NCBI RefSeq assembly: GCF_003814875.1
Contig: NZ_RKQF01000001.1
Span: 4,836,001-4,900,000 of the forward strand
Length of the DNA stretch: 64,000 bases
Direction of reading: 5' to 3'
Origin: Streptomyces sp. Ag109_O5-1
GTDB taxonomy: Bacteria > Actinomycetota > Actinomycetes > Streptomycetales > Streptomycetaceae
Shown one piece after another: positions 1-9,047 of this stretch. The notes under the pieces were generated by a model. It was given only the letters and a program-made list of their open reading frames with translations, was not told the DNA's origin and searched no databases. The first letter of the stretch is position 1. Each line of letters opens with the position of its first letter. The translations under genes and the position numbers were made by a program.

Positions 1-39
1 CCATCCCTCTCGCATCCCCCACCGATGGAGGAATGACAG

Positions 40-981
40 ATGCCCGGCTTTGCCACCTCACGCCGCAAACTCACCACGGCCGCGGCCGTGTTCGGCCTGC
101 TCGCCGCCGGTGCCGCCGTCCAGGCCACCAGCGCCGCCACCCCCGCGCACGCGGCCACCGCCTACCGCGTCCTGTTCGACGACGGCCACGCCGAGGAGGC
201 CGGCAACGCGGACTGGATCATCTCCACCAGCAAGCCGGACCCGCTCGGCGAGGACTCCTCCCCGTCCTCAGAGACGGACTGGACGGGCGCGCTGTCGTCG
301 TGGGGTGTCGCCCTGCAGCAGACCGGCGACTACAGCCTGAAGACCGCCACCAGCGCGCTGACGTACGGCGGTTCGTCGTCGACCGACCTGTCGAAGTTCG
401 ACGCGCTGGTGCTGCCCGAGCCCAACACGAAGTTCACGACCGCCGAGAAGACGGCCATCATGAACTTCGTCAAGAACGGCGGCGGGCTGTTCATGGTCTC
501 CGACCACACCGGCGCCGACCGCAACAACGACGGCTACGACGCGGTCAAGATCCTCAACGACCTGATGACCAACAACAGCGTCGACTCGTCCGACCCGTTC
601 GGCTTCTCCATCGACTCGCTGAACATCAGCTCCGGCTACCCGAAGGCCATCAGCGACAGCAGCAACGCCGTCCTGCACGGCTCCTTCGGCACCGTCACCA
701 AGAGCCTGATCGCCAACGGCACGACCGCCACCCTCAAGCCCTCCGACAACTCCAACGTCAAGGGGCTGCTGTACCGCAGCGGCTACTCCGGCAACACCGG
801 CGCCTTCTTCCTGACGTCCACCTTCGGCAGCGGGCGGGTCGCCTTCTGGGGCGACAGCTCCCCGATCGACGACGGCACCGGCCAGTCCGGCAACACCCTG
901 TACGACGGCTGGAACGACAGCGGCGCCACCAACGCCGCCCTCGCCCTCAACGCCACCGCCTGGCTGGCCGGCGCCAGCTGA
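40..981 (+). CDS. Secreted protein with GATase1-like fold, function unknown
   Basis: 313 residues with a clear Sec/Tat-type signal peptide: an R-R-K start region, a hydrophobic stretch to about residue 30, and an AHA-A cleavage region near residue 39. The mature part alternates beta-type segments with stretches such as LDKFDALVLPEP-like and GGGLFMVSDHTG, which recall class I amidotransferase-like domains used in ThuA/secreted hydrolase families. That assignment is inference; I see no complete catalytic triad. A purine-rich GGAGGAATG lies just upstream of the ATG. The gene stands alone, with the next gene 93 bp downstream on the same strand. It could be a secreted hydrolase or a cell-surface binding protein. 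Confidence 0.75.
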   Translation: MPGFATSRRKLTTAAAVFGLLAAGAAVQATSAATPAHAATAYRVLFDDGHAEEAGNADWIISTSKPDPLGEDSSPSSETDWTGALSSWGVALQQTGDYSLKTATSALTYGGSSSTDLSKFDALVLPEPNTKFTTAEKTAIMNFVKNGGGLFMVSDHTGADRNNDGYDAVKILNDLMTNNSVDSSDPFGFSIDSLNISSGYPKAISDSSNAVLHGSFGTVTKSLIANGTTATLKPSDNSNVKGLLYRSGYSGNTGAFFLTSTFGSGRVAFWGDSSPIDDGTGQSGNTLYDGWNDSGATNAALALNATAWLAGAS

Positions 982-1074
982 CGCACCAGGGGTGGAGCGG
1001 GTCCGGGGTGCGCCCCGGCCCGCTTCTTACTTTCCTCCCGGCCACCGTTTGCTCCTCTCGCCTAAAGTCCCTTT

Positions 1075-1950
1075 GTGCTCTTTGGAATGGTGTGCGCGCT
1101 CACGGCCGCGATCTGCTTCGGTACGGCGACGGTCCTGCAGGCGATGGCCGCGCGGGCGGCCGGTGACGGCGGGGGCGGGGAGGCCGCGCTGCTGCTGCGG
1201 GCCGTACGGCAGTGGCGGTACGTGGTCGGGCTGGGGCTGGACGGGCTCGGCTTCGTGTTCCAGATCCTGGCCCTGCGGTCGATCCCGATCTACGCGGTGA
1301 GCGCGGCCCTGGCGTCCTCCCTCGCGGTGACGGCGGTGGTCGCCGCACGGCTGCTGCGGGTGCGGCTGAGCGGGGCGGAGTGGACCGCGGTGGGGGTGGT
1401 GTGCGCTGGGCTCGCCATGCTCGGCCTGGCCTCGGGGCCGGAAGGGGACCACGCCGGGTCGATGACGCTGAAGTGGGTGATGCTCGGGATCGCCGTGGGC
1501 GTGCTGCTGCTCGGGCTGGCCGGCGGGCGGCTGTCCGGGCGGTGGCGGGCACTGGTCCTCGGGCTCGGCGCGGGGTTCGGGTTCGGGGTGGTGGAGGTGT
1601 CGGTCCGGCTGATCGACACCCTGCGGCCGGCCGGACTGCTGGCCAACCCCGCGACCTATGCCCTGCTCATCGGCGGCGGCGCCGCCTTCATGCTGCTGAC
1701 CTCGGCCCTGCAGCGTGGCTCGGTGACCACGGCGACGGCCGGCATGGTGATCGGCGAGACGATCGGTCCGGCGGCGGTCGGGGTGGTGTGGCTCGGGGAC
1801 CGCACCCGGGAGGGCCTGACCTGGCTGGCGGTGCTGGGGTTCACGGTGGCCGTGGCGGGGGCGCTGGCGCTGGCCCGGTTCGGCGAGGCGCCGGACGTGG
1901 CGGACGCCGGCCCCGAGGCGGCGGAGCCGGTCAGCCCATCGCGTCCGTGA
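1075..1950 (+). CDS. DMT-superfamily (NIPA/EamA-like) multi-pass membrane protein
   Basis: 291 residues with about nine hydrophobic segments, including an N-terminal helix of the pattern FGMVCALTAAICFGTATVLQ and a terminal helix rich in A/V/G. The arrangement resembles drug/metabolite transporter (DMT) and NIPA-like magnesium transporter families. The GTG at 1075 is used because there is no good upstream alternative; an ATG at 1087 is the other candidate. The last 20 bp overlap the end of the convergent DUF3050 gene. Substrate is unknown, and a role in export from the neighbouring pABA cluster is possible but unsupported. Confidence 0.75.
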   Translation: MLFGMVCALTAAICFGTATVLQAMAARAAGDGGGGEAALLLRAVRQWRYVVGLGLDGLGFVFQILALRSIPIYAVSAALASSLAVTAVVAARLLRVRLSGAEWTAVGVVCAGLAMLGLASGPEGDHAGSMTLKWVMLGIAVGVLLLGLAGGRLSGRWRALVLGLGAGFGFGVVEVSVRLIDTLRPAGLLANPATYALLIGGGAAFMLLTSALQRGSVTTATAGMVIGETIGPAAVGVVWLGDRTREGLTWLAVLGFTVAVAGALALARFGEAPDVADAGPEAAEPVSPSRP

Positions 1951-2719
1951 TCCCGTCCCAGAGGCGGGTCCGGGCCTCCAGGGCGACGAGGACGGCCTCG
2001 ACGGCCTCGCTCCAGCGCTGTTCGTCGGTGCCGCACAGGTCGGCGACCATCTGGAGGGCCATGGGGGTGTGCTCCTCGCCGTCGACCTCGATATGGCGGG
2101 CGAGGTAGTCGCGGAAGAGCGGGAAGCGGCCGGTGCCCTCCTCCTCGATCACCTGGTCGAACATGTCCGGGATCAGGTCCTCGCGGGAGAAGGCGAAGGC
2201 GGCGGCCCGGCAGTGCAGCGGGCGGTCGGCGATGATCTCGAAGGTGGTGCGCACGAACTCCGCGGCCGGGGCCGGGACCCGGGCCACCCGGAGGGCCGCG
2301 TCGACGTCATGGCCCTCGGCGAGCAGCGCGACGAAGGTGTCGACGGGGGCGGTGTCGGCCGACGCCTCGGTCATGGCCGCGCGGTAGAGCTCGAAGTGGC
2401 TGGTGAAGCCGCCGTTCAGCTCGTCGCTCTCCTCGACCAGCACGATGTCGTTGATGAGCCGGCGGGCGACGGCGGAGCCGCGGGGCACCCAGGGCACGTC
2501 GACGCAGGTCAGCTCCCGCTGGAGCGACTTGAGCAGGGACATGAAGTCCCAGACGGCGAAGACGTGATGGGTCATGAACGTCGCCAGACGATCCCGGTCG
2601 GATATCCGCCGGTAAAGCGGGTGGGCGGTCACTTCTTTTCGCGCGGATTCGATCACCGAACGCGCCTGGTCAATTGCCTCCTGGCCTTCTCGGGTCAGAT
2701 TCCAGACGTACCTCGACAT
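1931..2719 (-). CDS. DUF3050 protein, putative heme-oxygenase-like diiron oxidase
   Basis: 262 residues, all-helical, matching DUF3050. ATG at 2719 is chosen over an upstream in-frame start because AAAGGAGAAC lies 3 bases before it. DUF3050 is predicted to adopt the heme-oxygenase-like fold of diiron oxidases (SznF, CADD, UndA, BesC). Candidate metal ligands are visible in the expected order: E97 (or E96/E100) with H108, E161, then H209-x3-D213-x3-H217 in RHIEVDGEEH. The H/D/H spacing is one residue longer than in SznF and CADD, so ligation is inference. It is transcribed divergently from the pABA operon and separated from it by a regulatory gap. It could N-oxygenate or oxidatively cleave an amine or acid, but no substrate can be read from sequence. 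Confidence 0.8.
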   Translation of the reverse strand: MSRYVWNLTREGQEAIDQARSVIESARKEVTAHPLYRRISDRDRLATFMTHHVFAVWDFMSLLKSLQRELTCVDVPWVPRGSAVARRLINDIVLVEESDELNGGFTSHFELYRAAMTEASADTAPVDTFVALLAEGHDVDAALRVARVPAPAAEFVRTTFEIIADRPLHCRAAAFAFSREDLIPDMFDQVIEEEGTGRFPLFRDYLARHIEVDGEEHTPMALQMVADLCGTDEQRWSEAVEAVLVALEARTRLWDGITDAMG

Positions 2720-2962
2720 GACGTTCTCCTTTGTTCCGGGACGGCGATCGTGCAACGTTCACAGCCACCCGGCAAGCACTTTCTGAAATTCCGCGCGAGT
2801 TACCCGAAGTAGCCGACAACAGAAGCCGCCAAGGCCATAGAAAGCGCTATAAAAAGTTACGTTCCGGACACGTTCCAGACATCTCCCCAGGCACGCCCCC
2901 GGGCCGCAAAAAATCTCGTTGAATCTTTGAACGCCAAGTGTGTCCATTCCGTAAAGGACACC
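2720..2962. promoter_or_regulatory. Divergent promoter region between DUF3050 gene and pABA operon
   Basis: This 243-bp gap is clearly more AT-rich than its flanks (for example AGCGCTATAAAAAG near 2847). It contains paired CGTTCC motifs (2865-2880) and an inverted repeat GTGTCC-N10-GGACAC (2940-2961). The right arm of that repeat overlaps the AAAGGA ribosome-binding site of the downstream gene. It plausibly holds both divergent promoters and an operator or RBS-sequestering hairpin. No specific regulator can be assigned. Confidence 0.5.
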
Positions 2963-3550
2963 GTGACCAGTAATCCCGTCACCGTCACCGTGGCCTATCA
3001 CGTGATGCCGGGTCGCGAGGCCGACTTCCACTCCTGGGGGTGGGCCATGCTGGGCGCGAGCGCCCGTCAGCCGGGGTTCCTCGGCGGTGGCGTCCTTGTC
3101 GACCAGGAGGCGGAATGGCATGTCGTGTATCGCTTCGCCACCGAGGACTCGGCGCTGGCCTGGGAGAACTCCCTGGACCGCGGAGAGTGGGAGACCCGGA
3201 CGGACGGCATCGCCCGGCCCACCGGTCGCCGTAGCGTGCGCGGCTCGAAGGTGTGGTTCGACTCGCTGGCCGGGCCGGCGCCCCTGCCACCGCCGCCTGC
3301 CCCTCCGGCGAAATGGAAACTGTGGTTCATCAACATGAGCGCGGTGTTTCCGCCGGTTCTGCTCTTCAATATCATCGTGATTCCCCATCTCGGCGGCCTC
3401 AATCCGCTCATCCGCACTCTGCTGCTCTGTCTCTGTGTGACCGCGCTTGTCACCTGGATTCTCATGCCGCGACTCCAGCGTTTCTTCAAGAAATGGCTGT
3501 ACCCGCCGCTGCAGGCACTGCGCGGGCGGCACAAACGACGGGCCGCATAG
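2963..3550 (+). CDS. ABM-domain protein with C-terminal membrane anchor
   Basis: 195 residues from GTG 2963, preceded by AAAGGA at a 4-base spacing; the longer frame starting with TTG at 2927 has no RBS. Residues about 6-95 fit an antibiotic biosynthesis monooxygenase (ABM, dimeric alpha-beta barrel) domain, with the typical VAYHVMPGREADF start and the QPGFLGGGVLVD stretch. A proline-rich linker (PLPPPPAPPAKW) leads to two transmembrane helices at about residues 125-147 and 155-177. A basic tail follows. This architecture (soluble ABM plus two helices) is found in uncharacterised actinobacterial proteins. It is the first gene of the pABA operon and sits 30 bp before pabAB. Whether it is an oxygenase or only a binding fold is unknown. 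Confidence 0.7.
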   Translation: MTSNPVTVTVAYHVMPGREADFHSWGWAMLGASARQPGFLGGGVLVDQEAEWHVVYRFATEDSALAWENSLDRGEWETRTDGIARPTGRRSVRGSKVWFDSLAGPAPLPPPPAPPAKWKLWFINMSAVFPPVLLFNIIVIPHLGGLNPLIRTLLLCLCVTALVTWILMPRLQRFFKKWLYPPLQALRGRHKRRAA

Positions 3551-3580
3551 GCCCGGGAACTACCCGAGGGAGGTGGGCGG

Positions 3581-5920
3581 GTGAAGACCCTGCTCATCGA
3601 CAATTACGACTCGTACACCTACAACCTGTTCCAGTTGATCGCCGAGGTCAACGGCGAGGAACCGGTGGTGATCCGCAATGACGAAAGGGGCGGCACACCC
3701 TCCGGTCTCCCCTCTCTCGCGGAGTTCGACAACGTGGTGGTGTCCCCCGGGCCCGGGCATCCCGGAAACGCCCGCGACTTCGGCATCAGCGCCCGCGTGA
3801 TCGCCGAGTCCACGGTCCCCGTGCTCGGGGTCTGCCTGGGCCACCAGGGCATCGCGCTCGGGGAAAGGGCCCGGGTGGCGCCCGCCCCGCAGCCGAGACA
3901 CGGGCATCTGACCAGGGTCCGGCACGACGGGCGGGACCTGTTCGAGGGGCTGACCCAGGACTTCACCGCCGTGCGCTACCACTCGCTGGCCGTGCACGAG
4001 CCGCTGCCCGCCGTCCTGGAGGCCACGGCCTGGGCCGAGGACGGCGTCCTGATGGGCCTGCGCCATCGCGAACGGCCGCTGTGGGGCGTGCAGTTCCACC
4101 CGGAGTCGGTGCTGACCGAGTACGGCCACCGCATGCTGGTGAACTTCCGCAACCTGACCGCCCGGCGGACCCGCAGAGCGCGCACCAAGAACACCGCCGT
4201 CCCGCCGGCCGTGGCGGTGATACCGAGGCCCAGGTCGGCGGCCGCCGCCTCCGGGACCGGTCCGGCGGCGGGCATCCCCCGCCCACGGCAGGGGGACCAC
4301 CCCGGGCCGGCGGCTCTCGCCCCGCCAGGCGATCTCTCCCGGCCACGCGGTCTCTCCCGGTCAGGGGATCCCACCCGGCCAGGTACTCACTCCCGGTCGG
4401 GCGAGCTGTCGCGGTCGGGTGATCCCTCCCGGCCAGGTGGGCGCCCGCGCCCCGCCCATCGCCTGCACACCCGCCAGATCGCCGGTGCCGTCGACACGGA
4501 GGCGGCCTTCTCCCGTCTCTTCGCCGCCTCGCCCCGGTCGTTCTGGCTGGACAGCTCGCTCGTCGAGCAGGGCCGCTCGCGCTTCTCCTTCCTGGGCGAC
4601 GACAGCGGTCCGCTCGCCGAGTTCGTGCGGTACGACGTCACGGCCGGGCGCTGCACGGTCGAGCGGGCCGGACGGCCGCCGCGCAAGGTGTCGGCGAGCG
4701 TCTTCGACTATCTGAAGCGGCAGCTGACCAGCCGCCGGGTGGACGCCGACGGGCTGCCCTTCGACTTCACCGGTGGCTATGTCGGCTACTTCGGCTACGA
4801 GACCAAGGCCGACTGCGGCTCCCCCAACACGCACCGGGCCGAGACCCCGGACGCCTGCTGGCTGTTCGCGGACCGGCTGATCGCCGTGGACCACGAGGAG
4901 GACGTCACCTACGCGGTCTGCCTGGCGGAGGACACCCCGCGGGCGGCCCAGGAGGCCGAGGAGTGGCTGACGGAGACACTGGCCCAGCTGACGTTCCTCA
5001 CCCCGGGCACCCCGACGCCCGCCCCGCCCGCCGCCGAGGGGCCGGACCTGGAGGCCGCCGAGCCCTGGCTGGTGCGCGACCGGGCCGGCTACCTCGCCGA
5101 CATCGAGGCCTGCCAACGGGAGCTGCGGGCCGGCACCAGCTACGAGGTCTGTCTGACCAACGCGGCCCGACTGCCCGCCCCGGCCGACCCCTACGCCTTC
5201 TACCGGGAGCTGCGCCGCGTCAACCCGGCGCCGTACGCGGCCTTTCTGCGCTTCGGCGACCTGGACGTGGCCGGTTCCTCGCCGGAGCGGTTCCTGCGGA
5301 TCACCCGGGACGGGGTGGCCAAGGCCAAGCCCATCAAGGGCACCGCGCCGCGCGGGGCGACGCCCTTCGAGGACGACCGGCTGCGGGACGCGCTGGCGGC
5401 GGACGCCAAGACCCGCGCCGAGAACCTGATGATCGTCGACCTGCTCCGCAACGACCTGGGCCGGGTCTGCCGTACCGGAACCGTCCGGGTGCCCCGCCTG
5501 ATGGCCACCGAGTCGTACGCGACCGTGCACCAGCTGGTGTCCACGGTGACCGGACGGCTGCGGGCCGGGACGGACGCGGTGGACTGCGTGCGCGCCTGCT
5601 TCCCCGGCGGGTCCATGACGGGCGCCCCGAAGCTGCGCACGATGGAGATCATCGACGGTCTGGAGACCGAGGCCCGGGGCGTGTACTCGGGGGCGCTGGG
5701 CTACCTCGGGTGCAGCGGCGGCGCGGACCTCAACATCGTGATCCGTACGGCCGTGATCACGGACGGCCGGATGCAGCTGGGCGCGGGCGGGGCGATCGTC
5801 CTGGACTCGGACCCGGCCGCCGAGTACGACGAGATGCTGCTGAAGACGGCCGCGCAGATGCGGGCGCTGCGGGAGCACACGGAGGCCACGGCGGACGCCG
5901 TGGAGGAGGCCGCCCGATGA
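3581..5920 (+). CDS. pabAB: Fused aminodeoxychorismate synthase (PabA-PabB)
   Basis: 779 residues. The N-terminal glutamine amidotransferase domain (about 1-195) has the DNYDSYTYNL start, the GPGHP loop and a complete triad: C85 in GVCLGHQG, H173 and E175 in HPES. The C-terminal chorismate-binding PabB domain (about 295-770) carries PIKGTAPRG, the RAENLMIVDLLRNDLGRVC region and PGGSMTGAPK. The enzyme converts chorismate plus glutamine to 4-amino-4-deoxychorismate, the pABA precursor. GTG start with GGGAGG upstream. Between the domains lies an unusual Arg/Pro/Ser-rich linker with hexapeptide repeats. A fused pabAB outside the folate locus is typical of pABA-derived antibiotic clusters such as candicidin, so this copy probably serves secondary metabolism. 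Confidence 0.95.
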   Translation: MKTLLIDNYDSYTYNLFQLIAEVNGEEPVVIRNDERGGTPSGLPSLAEFDNVVVSPGPGHPGNARDFGISARVIAESTVPVLGVCLGHQGIALGERARVAPAPQPRHGHLTRVRHDGRDLFEGLTQDFTAVRYHSLAVHEPLPAVLEATAWAEDGVLMGLRHRERPLWGVQFHPESVLTEYGHRMLVNFRNLTARRTRRARTKNTAVPPAVAVIPRPRSAAAASGTGPAAGIPRPRQGDHPGPAALAPPGDLSRPRGLSRSGDPTRPGTHSRSGELSRSGDPSRPGGRPRPAHRLHTRQIAGAVDTEAAFSRLFAASPRSFWLDSSLVEQGRSRFSFLGDDSGPLAEFVRYDVTAGRCTVERAGRPPRKVSASVFDYLKRQLTSRRVDADGLPFDFTGGYVGYFGYETKADCGSPNTHRAETPDACWLFADRLIAVDHEEDVTYAVCLAEDTPRAAQEAEEWLTETLAQLTFLTPGTPTPAPPAAEGPDLEAAEPWLVRDRAGYLADIEACQRELRAGTSYEVCLTNAARLPAPADPYAFYRELRRVNPAPYAAFLRFGDLDVAGSSPERFLRITRDGVAKAKPIKGTAPRGATPFEDDRLRDALAADAKTRAENLMIVDLLRNDLGRVCRTGTVRVPRLMATESYATVHQLVSTVTGRLRAGTDAVDCVRACFPGGSMTGAPKLRTMEIIDGLETEARGVYSGALGYLGCSGGADLNIVIRTAVITDGRMQLGAGGAIVLDSDPAAEYDEMLLKTAAQMRALREHTEATADAVEEAAR
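4328..4453 (+). repeat. 18-bp tandem repeats encoding hexapeptide linker in PabAB
   Basis: Seven consecutive 18-bp units, the last degenerate, encode G-x-x-S-R-P/S hexapeptides: GDLSRP, RGLSRS, GDPTRP, GTHSRS, GELSRS, GDPSRP, GGRPRP. They lie between the amidotransferase and synthase domains (residues 250-291). Length changes here would keep the frame and only alter linker length. Confidence 0.9.
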
Positions 5921-7464
5921 CGCTGCCGCTGACCCGTACGGACACGCGCACGGGTGTCCGTACGGACACCCGCACGGACACCGTCAACCTCGCCGGCCGG
6001 CTGGCCGGCCTGGCCGAGCGCCACGGCTGGACCGACCGGCCCGCCTTCCACCAGGGCCACCGGGCCTGGACCCACGGCGAGGTGCACGGGCTCGGGGCCC
6101 GGGCCGCCACGGTCCTCGCCGGGCAGGGTGTCGGCCCCGGCGACCGGGTGGTGCTCGCGCTGCCGGACGGGATCGCCTGGGTGGTGGCCTTTCTCGCGGT
6201 CGCCCGGCTCGGGGCGGTCGCCGTCCTGGTCAACCCCGAACTGCCCGCCGCCGACCACGCGTTCATGGCCGCCGACACCGAGGCCGTGCTGTGTCTGACG
6301 GGACCGGGCATGGAGGATCGTTTCATCGACCGTCCCCGCTTCGGCGCCGACCAGCTGATCGCGCTGGCCCCCGCCGCCGATCCGGCGCCCGCCCATCCGG
6401 TCGACGGGGACAGCCCGTTGTATGTGCAGTACACCTCGGGGACGACGGGCGCGCCCAAGGGGGTCGTCCACACGCATGCCCACCCGGCGGCGTACTACGA
6501 CCTCATCGGCTGGCCGCTGCTCGGCATCACTGCGAACGACGTCACCCTGTCGGTGTCCAAGCTGTACTTCGCCTACGGCTTCGGCAACGCCTTCGTCTTC
6601 CCGCTCTTCTCGGGGTCCAGCGCGGTCCTGGTGGACCGGCGTCCGGCCCCGGCCGCGGTGGACGAGCTGGTCGCCCGGCACCGGGTGACCCTGCTGTACT
6701 CGGTGCCGTCCGCGTACGCGGCGCTGGTCGCCGACCGGGGCACCGGGCAGCACCGGACCTGCTTCGCCTCCGTACGGGCCGCCGTGTCGGCCGGCGAGGG
6801 GCTGCCGGCCGGGCTGGGCGACCGGGTGACGGAGTTGCTCGGCGCGCCGGTACTCGAACAGATCGGCTCCACCGAGGCCGGGCACGCCTTCTGCGCCAAC
6901 AGCCTGGACCACAACCACCCCGGCACCGTGGGCCGTCCGGTGCCCGGGTTCGAGGTGGAGCTGCGCGACCGCGACGGCCGGCCGGTCCCGGACGGGCACG
7001 AGGGGGAGCTGTGGGTGCGCGGGCCCACGGTGACGCCCGGCTATCTCAACCGGCCCGAGGAGACCGCCCGCACCCTGGTCGGCGGCTGGCTGGCCACCCA
7101 CGACCGGGCGGTCCGCGAACCCGACGGCGCCTACCGGCACCTGGGCCGCAGCGACGACATGGAGATGGTCGGCGGGATCACCGTCTCCCCGCTGGAGGTG
7201 GAGGCCGTGCTGCGCACCCATCCGGCGGTCCGGGAGGTCGCGGTGGCGGCGGTGCCGGACGGCACCGGCGCCGGACGGCTGCGCGCCTTCGTCGTCCCGG
7301 CCGTGAGCCCGGCGCCGACGGGGCTCCAGGAGGAGCTGCTGGCGCTGGCCCGGGAGCGGCTGGCCGCGTTCAAGGTCCCGCGCAGCGTCAGTCTCCTTCC
7401 CTCCCTGCCCCGCACCCCGACCGGGAAGCTCCGCCGCCATCTGGTCCGCCAGGGCGCTTGGTGA
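5917..7464 (+). CDS. Benzoate-CoA-ligase-like aryl-CoA synthetase
   Basis: 515 residues. Its ATG overlaps the pabAB stop (ATGA), so translation is probably coupled. ANL-superfamily motifs are in order: the phosphate-binding loop YTSGTTGAPKG, the IGSTEAGH motif, a YRHLGRSDD hinge, and the C-terminal PTGKLRR with the catalytic lysine. SKLYFAYGFGN is the hallmark segment of the benzoate/4-hydroxybenzoate-CoA ligase subfamily. By context the acid is probably p-aminobenzoate or a derivative of it, activated to the CoA thioester. The first 25 residues contain a TDTRTGVRTDTRTDT repeat and are probably disordered. Confidence 0.85.
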   Translation: MTLPLTRTDTRTGVRTDTRTDTVNLAGRLAGLAERHGWTDRPAFHQGHRAWTHGEVHGLGARAATVLAGQGVGPGDRVVLALPDGIAWVVAFLAVARLGAVAVLVNPELPAADHAFMAADTEAVLCLTGPGMEDRFIDRPRFGADQLIALAPAADPAPAHPVDGDSPLYVQYTSGTTGAPKGVVHTHAHPAAYYDLIGWPLLGITANDVTLSVSKLYFAYGFGNAFVFPLFSGSSAVLVDRRPAPAAVDELVARHRVTLLYSVPSAYAALVADRGTGQHRTCFASVRAAVSAGEGLPAGLGDRVTELLGAPVLEQIGSTEAGHAFCANSLDHNHPGTVGRPVPGFEVELRDRDGRPVPDGHEGELWVRGPTVTPGYLNRPEETARTLVGGWLATHDRAVREPDGAYRHLGRSDDMEMVGGITVSPLEVEAVLRTHPAVREVAVAAVPDGTGAGRLRAFVVPAVSPAPTGLQEELLALARERLAAFKVPRSVSLLPSLPRTPTGKLRRHLVRQGAW

Positions 7465-7496
7465 CACCGGCCGATCTGTCTGAAAGGAACGTCTCC

Positions 7497-9047
7497 ATGC
7501 AGGAGTCCCTCATCGGCGAGCGCGGGTTCTATCTGGGCCCGCTGTTCCGGCGGGCGGCCGACCGGCACGGCGGGGTGTTCGTCACCCTGGACCGTCCCCT
7601 GGACACCCACCCGGACCTCGGCGTCCGCCTCAGCTATGTGGAACTGGCGGACGCCGTCGAGGAGTTGTCGGCGCGACTGTGGGCGGCCGGGGTACGGCCC
7701 GCCGAGCAGGTCGTCGTACACAAGACGGACAACGTCGACATCGTGCTGCTGACCTGCGCGATATCCCGGATCGGCGCGGTGCCCGTACTGCTCTCCCCCG
7801 CACTGGCCGGTGAGGTGGTGGGCAAGATGCTCCCCAGACTCCGGCAGCCGTGGCTGGTGACGGACGCGGCGAAGCTGGCCGGCCTGGACGTCAAGGGCCT
7901 GGTCCGGCAGACGCTCACCGTCGACACCGTGCCCGGACTGGTGTCCCTGGCCGAGCACGCCGGCGCCGAGGTCCCGCCGGCGATCCGGCTGCATCCGCGC
8001 GAACCCGCCCTGATCACCCACAGCTCGGGCACCACCGGCGTCCCCAAGCTCGCCGTGCACTGTCCGCAGACCATGTGGAACCGCCTGGTCCCGCAGCAGG
8101 CGATGGGCTGGCCCACCCGCGGCGAGGTCGCCGCGCTGCACATGTCGTTCGTGCATTCCCGCTTCTACCACCTGCTCGGCGTCCTGCTGCACTTCGGCAG
8201 CCCGCTGCTGCTGATCACCGACCCGGACCCGGCGAAGGTCGGCCCGATGCTGGCCCGGCACCGCCCCGGCATCGTCGAGACCCACCCCAACACCTTCGTC
8301 CTGTGGGAGGAGCTGGCGGACGCGCCGGGCGCCCCGCTGTCCCGCGTGAAGTCGTACGGCTCGACGTTCGACGCGATCCATCCGCGCACGGTACGAAGGC
8401 TGCTGAACGCCTCGAAGCGCCGGGCTCCCTGGCTGATCCAGCTCTACGGGCAGAGCGAGACCGGCCCGGTCGCCTTCCAGTGGTTCACCCGGCGGACCGT
8501 GGCCCGTGCGGACGGGCGGCGGGTCGGGATCGGGATACCGGGGTTCACGCGCGTCCGCGTCACCGGCTCCGACGGGCTGCCCGCCGCGCCCGGCACACCC
8601 GGCCGGATCGAGGCCCGTACCCGGGGCCGCATCCTCACCTACCTCGGCGCCCGGGACCAGTACGAGCGCCAGCTGGACGGCGAGTGGTGGCAGATGGGCG
8701 ACATGGGCTACCGGAACCGGCTGGGCGCCCTGTATCTGATCGACCGCGAGATCGACCAGATCGACTCCGTGCACAGCAACCTGGAGGTCGAGGACACCCT
8801 CATGGACCGCCTGGAGGAGCTGCGCGAGGTCGTCATCGTGCCGGGCGCGGACCGGGAACCGGTCCCGGTGGTGTGCGTGCGCGGGGAACGGCCGCTGGAT
8901 CCGGAGCGCTGGCGGGAGGCGACCGCCGACCTGCCCGCGATGGCGGAGCCCAGGCAGTGGAAGTTCGAGGAGCTGCCGATGACCGCGACCTGGAAGGTGA
9001 AGCGAGTGGAGATCACCCGGATGCTGGCGGCGGGTGTGCGCGCGTGA
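7497..9047 (+). CDS. Second adenylate-forming acid ligase (AMP-binding)
   Basis: 516 residues from ATG 7497, with AAAGGAA 7 bases upstream and 32 bp after the first ligase. The ATP-binding loop THSSGTTGVPK, the YGQSETGP motif and the MGDMGYRN hinge region are present. The C-terminal catalytic-lysine segment reads MTATWKVKR instead of the usual PxTxTGKxxR, so the loop is altered but the lysine is kept. The family is close to acyl/aryl-AMP ligases annotated only as 'AMP-binding protein'. Two ligases in one operon suggest two acid activations or an activation/condensation pair that could form an amide or ester without an NRPS. The substrate is unknown. Confidence 0.82.
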   Translation: MQESLIGERGFYLGPLFRRAADRHGGVFVTLDRPLDTHPDLGVRLSYVELADAVEELSARLWAAGVRPAEQVVVHKTDNVDIVLLTCAISRIGAVPVLLSPALAGEVVGKMLPRLRQPWLVTDAAKLAGLDVKGLVRQTLTVDTVPGLVSLAEHAGAEVPPAIRLHPREPALITHSSGTTGVPKLAVHCPQTMWNRLVPQQAMGWPTRGEVAALHMSFVHSRFYHLLGVLLHFGSPLLLITDPDPAKVGPMLARHRPGIVETHPNTFVLWEELADAPGAPLSRVKSYGSTFDAIHPRTVRRLLNASKRRAPWLIQLYGQSETGPVAFQWFTRRTVARADGRRVGIGIPGFTRVRVTGSDGLPAAPGTPGRIEARTRGRILTYLGARDQYERQLDGEWWQMGDMGYRNRLGALYLIDREIDQIDSVHSNLEVEDTLMDRLEELREVVIVPGADREPVPVVCVRGERPLDPERWREATADLPAMAEPRQWKFEELPMTATWKVKRVEITRMLAAGVRA

